A stretch of 7,809 nucleotides of DNA from UBA6019 sp036570145. Its GTDB lineage: Bacteria > Chloroflexota > Dormibacteria > Dormibacterales > Dormibacteraceae. The stretch spans positions 1-7,809 of the forward strand of contig DATCPJ010000269.1 of the NCBI GenBank assembly GCA_036570145.1, read 5' to 3'. Both the position numbers and the translations under genes were made by a program. Below the pieces are notes generated by a model, which was given only the letters and a program-made list of their open reading frames with translations, had not been told where the DNA came from and made no database searches. Shown here in pieces: positions 1 through 5,486 of the stretch; within the stretch, counting starts at the first letter, position 1; each line of letters starts with the position of its first letter.

Positions 1-526
1 GGGGGAGCCGCAGCATCAGCGCCAGGAGCCCGGTCACCGCGGCGACCCCGAGGACCAGGCCCCCGGGGCCAGACGTGGGCAGGATGGCGCCGAGGTCGAG
101 CACCAGCTCGCAGAGGGCCGCCGCCACCACCGCCAGGAGCAGGACCTCGAGTGACCGCCGAGCAACCGAATCCGAGCGGGCGGTGTTCGAGCCGTCGTGC
201 TCGAAGGACCAGTAGCCGAGCTCGGCGACCAGCAGCAGCGTGCCGGCGACCAGCGGCGTCCAGGCTGACGCTGTCGATGGTTCGAGCTGGACGCGGAGCA
301 GGAAGGTGGCCGCCAGCAGCGCGATGCCCCAGGCGAGCCCGCGAACCCAGACGGCGAGGAGTCCGAGGCACAGGCACGCGATGCCGGCGCCGCCGAGCGC
401 GAGGAGGTATCCCTCGCCGCGAGCGAAGGGCCAGCTCGCCGCGACACCGAAGGCGATCCCCACTCCGACGCCGAGCGAGAGCGCGGCGAGGGCTAGGCGC
501 GTACGCGCGCGCCGTGTCTTCGGGAT
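1..526 (-). CDS. Multipass membrane protein, last gene of the MoxR/DUF58 operon (3' end beyond left edge)
   Basis: The minus-strand frame from 526 to the left edge is open for 175 codons and reads as a strongly hydrophobic protein. The predicted N-terminus PKTRRARTR is followed by membrane segments near residues 11-30, 40-61, 63-77, 89-106, 126-149 and 156-172, which fits the positive-inside rule. I do not recognise the family. It follows the DUF58 gene with a 34-nt overlap, so it belongs to the same operon and probably to the same membrane process. There is no ATG, GTG or TTG at the expected position: a GGAGGAGGT ribosome binding site lies 6 nt before an ATC codon (526-524). The first conventional start in frame is GTG at 463-461, which would remove the charged N-terminus and half of the first helix and has no good binding site. 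The start is therefore uncertain; that this frame is coding is fairly secure. The end lies outside the window. Confidence 0.7.
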   Translation of the reverse strand, partial: MPKTRRARTRLALAALSLGVGVGIAFGVAASWPFARGEGYLLALGGAGIACLCLGLLAVWVRGLAWGIALLAATFLLRVQLEPSTASAWTPLVAGTLLLVAELGYWSFEHDGSNTARSDSVARRSLEVLLLAVVAAALCELVLDLGAILPTSGPGGLVLGVAAVTGLLALMLRLP

Positions 527-1767
527 GAGCGCACCTCCTCCAGCGCACCTTCCAGCGGGCGCTGCTCGTTCCAGGTGGCGATCGGGACACCGGCGGCCCG
601 GAAGCGCTCGCGGAGCGCCTCCCGTTGGAGGAGCCAGAGGCGGTGGGCCAGGTTCCCGCGCTCATCCGGACGGGCCTCCACGAAGGGCACCGGGTCCAGC
701 TCTATCACGGCCACGTCGAAGCCTCGCCCCCGGACGTCGAGCAGGGCGCCGATCGTGCGCTCATCGATCAGCGGCGTCAGCGCCAAAAGCAAGGCCTTGG
801 GCGGCAGCGTCCCGGTCGGGATCACGTCGATGCCCTTCCAGGCGTAGCTGGCAACGATCCGGGTGTCGAGCAGGGAGTCCATCAACCGGTAGAGCTGGAC
901 GACCCCCATCCCGGGGCGCAGCCAGCGGATGATCCCACCGAAGCCGATCAGGCCAACCCTGTCCCTGACGGCCAGGTAGCGGGCGGCCAGGCTCGCCGCA
1001 CCTCGCATCGCCAGGTCGAGCGTCGTCCCGCTGCCCCCTCCGACCTCGGCGAAGGTGTCGATGAAGATGACCACGTCGGCGTTTCTCTCCGGGTGGTGCT
1101 GGTTGACGTGAAGGCCTCCGCGGCGCGCGCTCACGCGCCAGTTGACGTGGCGGATCCGATCGCCGGGGACGAACTCACGAACATCGGCGAACTCGATCCC
1201 GTCGCCGCGTTCGCGGGAAACGGAGTTGCCGGCCAGCGCCTGCGTCTCGAGCGGCGCCAGCATCGTCCGCAGCGCATCGGGAGTCGGGTAGACGCGGAGC
1301 GGGAGGTTGCGCACATAGGCGCGCTCGAAGAGCAGCAGCCCGAAGCGATCCCGCGTCCTCACCAGCATCGACCCGACGTCGTAGGCGCCCCAGCGACGGG
1401 CATCGATGCGGAGCTCGACGATCCTCTCCTCCCCCGCCTCCAGGGTGAGCTCGGGCCGCGCGCCACTCTCGGCCATCTTCAGGCCCTTCGGGAGCCGAAG
1501 ACTCAGCTCGATACGCCGGACCCGAGCGGCGGCGCGCAGCCGCACGGCAAGCACCGCCTGCTCACCCTCGAGAACCCGCCCGCGGTCGAGTTCCTGCTCC
1601 AGCTCGAGCTGCGGCTCGCGCACCGAAGCCATGCCGAGCAGGGCGACGAGGGCGAAGGGCAGCGCCAGGATCGCCGCCTCGGAGCGGGCGAAGAGGAGGG
1701 CGGCGAGGAGGCCGGCCGCGGCGAGCGCCGCATAAGCCCCGAGCTTGGGCGTGAGGAGGCGGCTCAC
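493..1767 (-). CDS. DUF58 domain protein (VWA-like fold, membrane anchored)
   Basis: This 424-residue protein has two adjacent membrane helices at the N-terminus (about residues 10-26 and 31-47), a beta-rich middle region, and the DUF58 signature at about 189-230 (IEFADVREFVPGDRIRHVNW followed by SARRGGL). DUF58 proteins are partners of MoxR ATPases and carry a VWA-like fold. The part that would form the metal site begins FIDTFAEVG near 235-243, so the DxSxS MIDAS motif is not intact; a degenerate site is common in this family. The conserved RDRVGLIGFGG block follows at about 268-278. It starts with GTG at 1767, and its GTGA overlaps the MoxR stop by 4 nt, implying translational coupling. It ends with TAG at 493-495, inside the start region of the next gene. 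Family assignment is firm; cellular function is unknown. Confidence 0.93.
   Translation of the reverse strand: MSRLLTPKLGAYAALAAAGLLAALLFARSEAAILALPFALVALLGMASVREPQLELEQELDRGRVLEGEQAVLAVRLRAAARVRRIELSLRLPKGLKMAESGARPELTLEAGEERIVELRIDARRWGAYDVGSMLVRTRDRFGLLLFERAYVRNLPLRVYPTPDALRTMLAPLETQALAGNSVSRERGDGIEFADVREFVPGDRIRHVNWRVSARRGGLHVNQHHPERNADVVIFIDTFAEVGGGSGTTLDLAMRGAASLAARYLAVRDRVGLIGFGGIIRWLRPGMGVVQLYRLMDSLLDTRIVASYAWKGIDVIPTGTLPPKALLLALTPLIDERTIGALLDVRGRGFDVAVIELDPVPFVEARPDERGNLAHRLWLLQREALRERFRAAGVPIATWNEQRPLEGALEEVRSSRRHGARVRA
533..541 (-). promoter_or_regulatory. Strong Shine-Dalgarno before a non-standard start codon
   Basis: The minus strand reads GGAGGAGGT, a near-perfect anti-16S match, inside the 3' end of the DUF58 gene. 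Six bases downstream, at ideal spacing, the in-frame codon of the next gene is ATC (526-524). The site decides the likely start of the left-edge membrane protein. The same bases also encode DUF58 residues (Glu-Glu-Val), so a chance match is possible. Confidence 0.5.
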
Positions 1768-2738
1768 CGCCGGCTTACAGTGGAGTCCTCAGCCGAGGGC
1801 GCCGGGACGCTCTCCAGGCAGTCCCGGACCACGTCCTCGGCGCGCACCTTCTGCACCCACAGCTCGGGCCGAAGGCTGATCCGGTGGGAGAGCGCGGGAA
1901 CCGCCACCGCCTTGACATCCTCGGGGATTACGAAGTCGCGTCCCTGGAGGGCCGCCCGGCCGCGCGAGAGCTTCATCAGCGCGAGGGTTCCGCGGGGGCT
2001 GGCGCCAACCAGGACGCGACCGTTGCGGCGGGTCGCGGTCACCAGATCGACCATGTAGAAGCCGACGCTGGCGCTGACGTGCACGTCCTCCAGGGCGGTC
2101 TGCAGCTCGAGCAGCCGCTTACGCTCGACGACCTGCTGCAGCGCGACCTCATCGGTTCGCCTCGCCATCCGGTCCTCGACCAGCTGCCATTCCTCGTCAC
2201 GGCTCGGGTAGCCGACGCCGAGGCGGACCAGGAAGCGATCGAGTTGCGCCTCGGGCAGCGGGTAGGTGCCCTCGTACTCAAGCGGGTTCTGGGTCGCGAG
2301 GACCAGGAAGGGGGCCTCCAGCCGGTGGCGGAAGCCGTCCGCGGTGACCTGCCGCTCCTGCATCGCCTCGAGCAGGGCCGCCTGTGTCTTGGCGGGGGCC
2401 CGGTTGATCTCGTCGGCAAGCAGCAGGTTGGCGAAGATCGGTCCGGGCCGGAACTCAAATTGCCCCGCCTTCTGGTTGAAGATCGACGACCCGGTGACGT
2501 CGCTCGGCATCAGGTCGGGAGTGAACTGGATCCGCTTGAAGTCGAGGTCGAGCACCTGCGCGAAGGAGCGGGCGATCAGGGTCTTGGCGAGGCCCGGGAA
2601 GTCCTCGATGAGCACGTGGCCGTCGGCGAGGATCGCGAGAAAGACCAGCTCGAGCGCCTCCCGCTTGCCGACAACCGCCTTCTCGACCTCGGCCAGCACC
2701 CGCTCGGACTCAGTGAGGACATCGTTCAGCCTCGTCAT
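1764..2738 (-). CDS. MoxR family AAA+ ATPase
   Basis: A MoxR ATPase of 324 residues, the usual size for the family. Visible motifs are Walker A EDFPGLAKT (45-53, lysine 52), Walker B LLLADEINR (105-113), and sensor 1 LATQNP (147-152), followed by the conserved YPLPEAQLDRF block (159-169). The C-terminal lid contains SPRGTLAL and an FVIPEDV segment. MoxR proteins act as chaperone-like ATPases that assemble or activate complexes together with VWA-fold partners; here the partner is presumably the DUF58 protein encoded immediately downstream. I chose ATG at 2738 (MTRLND) because it begins where family members begin and lies 5 nt after the upstream stop. A GGAGGA lies about 12 nt before it, slightly far. 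The frame stays open upstream to 3296, but that extension is arginine/proline-rich shadow over the neighbouring gene. Confidence 0.96.
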   Translation of the reverse strand: MTRLNDVLTESERVLAEVEKAVVGKREALELVFLAILADGHVLIEDFPGLAKTLIARSFAQVLDLDFKRIQFTPDLMPSDVTGSSIFNQKAGQFEFRPGPIFANLLLADEINRAPAKTQAALLEAMQERQVTADGFRHRLEAPFLVLATQNPLEYEGTYPLPEAQLDRFLVRLGVGYPSRDEEWQLVEDRMARRTDEVALQQVVERKRLLELQTALEDVHVSASVGFYMVDLVTATRRNGRVLVGASPRGTLALMKLSRGRAALQGRDFVIPEDVKAVAVPALSHRISLRPELWVQKVRAEDVVRDCLESVPAPSAEDSTVSRR

Positions 2739-2743
2739 TTGAT

Positions 2744-3256
2744 CTAAAGCTCCTCCAGGCGCTGGATGGTCTCCCGGATCGACTCCGCGCTGGCGGCGGG
2801 CCGCCGGGCTTCCGGTTCGAGGATTGGGGCCGTGTCGATGAGCTCCCAGGCGACCTCGCCGAGGAGCCGTCGCGCCGTTTGGGGATTGCGTTCGATGTCG
2901 ACCCCGCGCCTTGTCCGCAGCCGGTGGGCCGCCACCTCTCGCAGGAGGGGTCGCAGGCGCCGGTTGAGATCGGCCGGACTCCACACCGCGAAGTCGACCG
3001 CGCGCTCCACCTCCTCCAGGCCGGCAGGACGTTCGGCGCTGACCCGCCGCCGCCTTGGCAAGCGGATCGGCTCGATGCGAACCGTTTGGTAGGGGGCGAG
3101 CGAGCCGCGCACCAGCGCCGCGGCTGCTATTGCCGCGAGAGCGACGAGCCAGGCGCGGAAGGCGAAGCCGAACGGGATCGGCCGGAAGACGATGTCGATG
3201 CCGAGAAGGACGGTCAACACCACGATCGGCGCAGCGAGGCGGCGCAGCTCGTTCAC
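2744..3256 (-). CDS. Small two-helix membrane protein of the MoxR operon, unrecognised
   Basis: A 170-residue protein that I do not recognise. Two hydrophobic helices (about 8-24 and 32-49) form an N-terminal hairpin. The remaining roughly 120 residues are charged and soluble, rich in Arg, Glu and Leu, and look mostly helical, ending in a Glu/Arg/Leu helix (SIRETIQRLEEL). With a short loop between the helices, the soluble part would be on the same side as the N-terminus, most likely cytoplasmic, where it could contact the MoxR ATPase. It starts with GTG at 3256, sharing a GTGA overlap with the DUF4129 stop, and ends 5 nt before moxR. Being fixed between two conserved members suggests a dedicated component of the same complex; that is inference from position. 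Confidence 0.85.
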   Translation of the reverse strand: MNELRRLAAPIVVLTVLLGIDIVFRPIPFGFAFRAWLVALAAIAAAALVRGSLAPYQTVRIEPIRLPRRRRVSAERPAGLEEVERAVDFAVWSPADLNRRLRPLLREVAAHRLRTRRGVDIERNPQTARRLLGEVAWELIDTAPILEPEARRPAASAESIRETIQRLEEL

Positions 3257-4230
3257 GCCGGCGCCACCTGCGGCTCGGCCTCATCCTCGGCGGCACGGGC
3301 GCGGAGCTCTTCGCGCAGCTCCCTCAAAGCGCCGATCGCCTCGCGCTGCATCGCGGCGTCGATGACGTGGTCGCTGAACTTGGCGAGCTGGAAGAGCTCG
3401 GTCAGGCGCAGGGCGGCCGGCCCCCGGGCGTCGAGCAGGGCGAGGAGGCGGTCGAGATACTCGAGGGCCGCCTCGTGCCTGGCGCGGGGCATGCCGACCC
3501 GCGCCAGCGCCAGCTCCATGCGGCGATAGGCGGCGATCACCGCCCGGCGCGGATCCGTATCCGCCTCGAGCTCCTCGAGTCCCTCCTCGACCGCTTCCTG
3601 CAGCTGCTCGGCGAGCCTTGCGAATGGCGAGGCGCGCCCGCGGAAGCGGAAGCCACGGAGGACAAACCCGGCGGCGACGGCCAGCGCAGCGACGACGATC
3701 AATGCGGTAACCAATTCCTGCCCCGCCCCAGCGGCGCTGCGCCCGTCGGGGATGCTCGGCAACGCCGGACGCAGGCCGAAGCTCGGGAAGAGGCCGGCGT
3801 TCTTGCCGCGAAGCGTGGCGCGGTAGTGGAGGTAGAACCAGAAGAGGACGAGGGCGCCGGCACTCTGGAGGAAGGAGGCGATGGCGACCAACAGGGTCCC
3901 GCGCCGGGTGCGGATCGGGCGCCGCCTGCCGATCGGCCAGAGCGCCCAAACGATCAGCCCGAGGACGCCGGCCTCGCCGATCGCGAACAGGATGACCGCG
4001 GCCCGGATGACGGCGGCGCCGGTCTCGGCGGAGCTCGGCGGCGCCGCCGGGCCCGCGTCGCCGGGCCGGCTGGCGGAGACGACCACCACGGCGAGAGCCA
4101 GGATTGCGAGCAGCAGCACCGCCATGCGGCCGGCGGAAAGTGGCTTGAGGCGGCGGCGCGGTTTATCGTCCATGCCGGTTTCGCCGAGCATAACCCCGCG
4201 ATTCGGCTTCGGCGGAACGCGATGATCCAC
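3253..4230 (-). CDS. DUF4129 domain membrane protein
   Basis: A protein of up to 325 residues with four membrane segments (about 36-54, 74-98, 111-136 and 172-191) and a cytosolic C-terminal DUF4129 domain. The domain is recognised from DPRRAVIAAYRRMELAL (about 226-242), the following GMPRARHEAALEYLDRLL, and FQLAKFSDHVID, which correspond to the family's DPR-AVI-AY-RME, E-L-RLL and F-AKFS pattern. DUF4129 proteins commonly accompany MoxR, DUF58 and transglutaminase-like genes; the biochemical role is unknown. The last 40 residues are rich in Glu/Arg/Ala. It is the first gene of the operon. Its start is uncertain: GTG 4230, ATG 4191 and ATG 4173 are in frame and none has a convincing ribosome binding site. 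GTG 4230 could be leaderless; ATG 4173 gives a neater basic N-terminus (MDDKPRRR) before the first helix. Confidence 0.9.
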   Translation of the reverse strand: MDHRVPPKPNRGVMLGETGMDDKPRRRLKPLSAGRMAVLLLAILALAVVVVSASRPGDAGPAAPPSSAETGAAVIRAAVILFAIGEAGVLGLIVWALWPIGRRRPIRTRRGTLLVAIASFLQSAGALVLFWFYLHYRATLRGKNAGLFPSFGLRPALPSIPDGRSAAGAGQELVTALIVVAALAVAAGFVLRGFRFRGRASPFARLAEQLQEAVEEGLEELEADTDPRRAVIAAYRRMELALARVGMPRARHEAALEYLDRLLALLDARGPAALRLTELFQLAKFSDHVIDAAMQREAIGALRELREELRARAAEDEAEPQVAPA

Positions 4231-4239
4231 CGCGTGGCG

Positions 4240-4269
4240 CTTTGACCGCCCAACCTAGTTAGGTGTAAA
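4240..4269 (-). promoter_or_regulatory. Possible weak divergent promoter for the DUF4129-MoxR-DUF58 operon
   Basis: On the minus strand TTTACA (4269-4264) is followed after 18 bp by TCAAAG (4245-4240), then 9 nt to the GTG at 4230. The -35 box is good but the -10 box is poor. The arrangement nearly mirrors the plus-strand promoter, with each promoter's -35 lying over the other's -10. If real, the two units would compete for polymerase and the operon's first gene would start leaderless at 4230. Confidence 0.25.
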
Positions 4270-4271
4270 CT
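4242..4271 (+). promoter_or_regulatory. Sigma-70-type promoter for the HNH/VWA unit, probably leaderless
   Basis: The plus strand has TTGACC (4242-4247), an 18-bp spacer and TAAACT (4266-4271), a close match to the housekeeping -35/-10 consensus. Only 8 nt separate the -10 box from the ATG at 4280, so transcription should start at or within a base or two of that ATG, giving a leaderless mRNA. There is no ribosome binding site before that ATG, which agrees. Leaderless transcripts are frequent in actinomycetes. Predicted from sequence only. Confidence 0.65.
4253..4264. promoter_or_regulatory. Candidate operator: inverted repeat in the divergent promoter spacer
   Basis: ACCTA-GT-TAGGT is an inverted repeat with perfect 5-bp arms around a 2-bp centre. 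It sits between the -35 and -10 boxes of the plus-strand promoter and also inside the spacer of the possible minus-strand promoter, so a bound dimer would block both. The flanking gene encodes a helix-turn-helix protein that could be the binder; this is inference. Short palindromes also occur by chance. Confidence 0.4.
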
Positions 4272-4279
4272 GCCGGTGC

Positions 4280-4738
4280 ATGAGCAGGCCCCCCACACCG
4301 GTCGAGGATCGTTTCTGGGCCAAGGTCGAGCGTTGGGGACCCGACGCCTGCTGGCCCTACCGGGGTCATGCCCGCAGCGATGGCTATGGCGACTTCAACG
4401 GTGAGCTGGCCCACCGGGTCGCCTACCGCATCGTCAAGGGCGATCCCGGCAGTTACGAGATCCAGCACCTCAGCGAATGCAGCAGCAGGCTGTGCTGCAA
4501 CCCGTCCCATCTGGTCACCACCAAGCGCCGCTCGGCGGGCGGCCGGCCACCCAGCAAGCTGACCGTCGCGGCGGCCGAGGCAATCGTCGAGAGCCCGCTC
4601 TCGGCAAAGGCCCTGGCGGTGCAGTACGACACCAGTCCCGCCTATATCTACCGCGTCCGTTCCGGTGCACGTTGGGCCGGCGCGACCGCTCAACTGAGGA
4701 GGCTCCGAGATGGCAGTGAAAGCACCGATCAGGATTAG
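4280..4738 (+). CDS. HNH (His-Me finger) endonuclease-like protein with C-terminal helix-turn-helix
   Basis: A 152-residue protein. The N-terminal half resembles phage-type HNH proteins: FWAKVERWGPDACWPYRG (12-29), SDGYGDF (33-39), AHRVAYRIVKGD (44-55), then the core HLSECSSRLCCNPSHL (63-78) with candidate catalytic or zinc residues His63, Cys67, Cys72, Cys73, Asn74 and His77. The C-terminal half (about 92-132), SKLTVAAAEAIVES followed by ALAVQYDTSPAYIYRVRSG, looks like a resolvase/NUMOD-type helix-turn-helix often attached to HNH domains, and would give sequence-specific DNA binding. Known relatives are phage or free-standing homing-type nucleases. Here the gene has its own strong promoter, is probably leaderless, and overlaps the VWA gene by 29 nt, so the two are co-expressed. 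It could act as a nuclease, a domesticated regulator, or both. The core differs somewhat from the usual spacing, so activity is uncertain. Confidence 0.85.
   Translation: MSRPPTPVEDRFWAKVERWGPDACWPYRGHARSDGYGDFNGELAHRVAYRIVKGDPGSYEIQHLSECSSRLCCNPSHLVTTKRRSAGGRPPSKLTVAAAEAIVESPLSAKALAVQYDTSPAYIYRVRSGARWAGATAQLRRLRDGSESTDQD
4696..4702 (+). promoter_or_regulatory. Ribosome binding site of the VWA gene
   Basis: GAGGAGG lies 7 nt before the ATG at 4710 and within the 3' end of the HNH gene. It fixes the VWA start and shows that the second gene has its own strong initiation despite the 29-nt overlap, in contrast to the leaderless first gene. Confidence 0.8.
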
Positions 4739-5474
4739 GAAGCCCAGCAAGGCCAAGGTCGCCGACGTCAACGTCATCGCGATCCTCGACATGAGCGGCT
4801 CGATGCAGGGCCGCGAGGTTGAGACACGTGGCGGGTTCAATGCTTTTGTCGGGAACGCCCAGGCGGATCAGCGCGATGCCGGCGGCAAGATCACCTTGAG
4901 CCTGACCTGTTTCGACACCGAGTTCGAGCAGGTCTATCCGCCGACCCCCGTCGAGCGCGTCAGGCCGATCGGTCCGAAGGAGTACACCCCGCGGGGAATG
5001 ACGGCGCTCCATGACGCGATCGGCCTCACGCTTTCCCCGCTCCGCTTTCCGAAAGGCGAGAAGGTGATGGTGATCATCACCACCGACGGGATGGAGAACT
5101 CGAGCCACGAGTGGACGGCTGAGAGCGTGAAGAAGCTCATCGGGGAAAAGGAAAAGCTCGGCTGGGAATTCCTGTTCCTGGGCGTCGGTCTCGACGCCTT
5201 CGCGGCGAGCAAGGCCTTCGCCAGCGATGCGATGCTCAACGCGACGGTCAGCACCCACGCGACCGGCCAAGCCGTCGCACACAGCATGGAGTTTGCGGGC
5301 GAATCGATGCGCCTGTACCGGCGCGGCGACAGCCTCGCCAGCTCGGTCGCGGCAGCCTACGCGGACCCGACCTCGGCGATGATCGACCGCAGCATCGCCG
5401 ATCAGCGGCCCGACGCGGCCCCGATCAAGACGCACGCGGGCTCCAAGACACCGAAAAAGCTCCCGAAAGGCTGA
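4710..5474 (+). CDS. Cytosolic von Willebrand factor A (VWA) domain protein
   Basis: A 254-residue protein with no signal peptide or membrane helix. It is almost entirely one VWA domain with a complete metal-ion-dependent adhesion site: DMSGS (27-31), Thr98 in TPRGMTALHDAIG (93-105) and Asp126 in TTDGMEN (124-130). The stretch SSHEWTAESVKKLIGEKEKLGWEFLFLGV matches the cytosolic bacterial and phage VWA family in which the DGxEN motif is followed by a GWEFxFLG strand. The C-terminus is a lysine-rich tail (KTPKKLPKG). Such domains bind protein partners through a metal ion; MoxR-type ATPases are typical partners, and a moxR gene lies about 2 kb away in the divergent operon. It is co-expressed with the HNH-HTH gene. 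The function of the pair is unknown. Fold assignment is firm. Confidence 0.92.
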   Translation: MAVKAPIRIRKPSKAKVADVNVIAILDMSGSMQGREVETRGGFNAFVGNAQADQRDAGGKITLSLTCFDTEFEQVYPPTPVERVRPIGPKEYTPRGMTALHDAIGLTLSPLRFPKGEKVMVIITTDGMENSSHEWTAESVKKLIGEKEKLGWEFLFLGVGLDAFAASKAFASDAMLNATVSTHATGQAVAHSMEFAGESMRLYRRGDSLASSVAAAYADPTSAMIDRSIADQRPDAAPIKTHAGSKTPKKLPKG

Positions 5475-5486
5475 GCCGAGGCTCAG
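5471..5486. terminator. Palindrome shared by two convergent stop codons, possible bidirectional terminator
   Basis: CTGAGCC-GA-GGCTCAG is a perfect inverted repeat with 7-bp arms; as RNA it would fold as a 6-bp, GC-rich stem with a 4-nt loop. It contains the TGA of the VWA gene (5472-5474) and, on the other strand, the TGA of the secreted-protein gene (5483-5485). There is no T-tract on either side, so it is not a classical intrinsic terminator, but it could end or stabilise both transcripts. Confidence 0.4.

Noticed and set aside
34..447. Minus-strand open frame of 137 codons at the left edge
   Set aside because: It is Ser/Arg/Pro-rich low-complexity shadow. The overlapping frame from 526 gives a coherent membrane protein.
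625..2058. Long plus-strand frame antisense to the DUF58 and moxR genes
   Set aside because: Its composition (Asp, Gln, Arg, Val, Gly without motifs) is the usual antisense shadow of high-GC coding DNA, and both genes beneath it have firm family signatures.
1884..2747. Plus-strand frame antisense to moxR
   Set aside because: It is a shadow in register with the codons of a well-conserved ATPase, with no recognisable domain or binding site.
2739..3296. Upstream extension of the moxR frame
   Set aside because: It is Arg/Pro-rich sequence covering the neighbouring gene; the true start is ATG 2738, where family members begin.
3055..4245. Plus-strand frame antisense to the DUF4129 gene
   Set aside because: It has an Arg/Gly/Glu-rich pattern with no motif, and the minus strand carries membrane helices and the DUF4129 signature.
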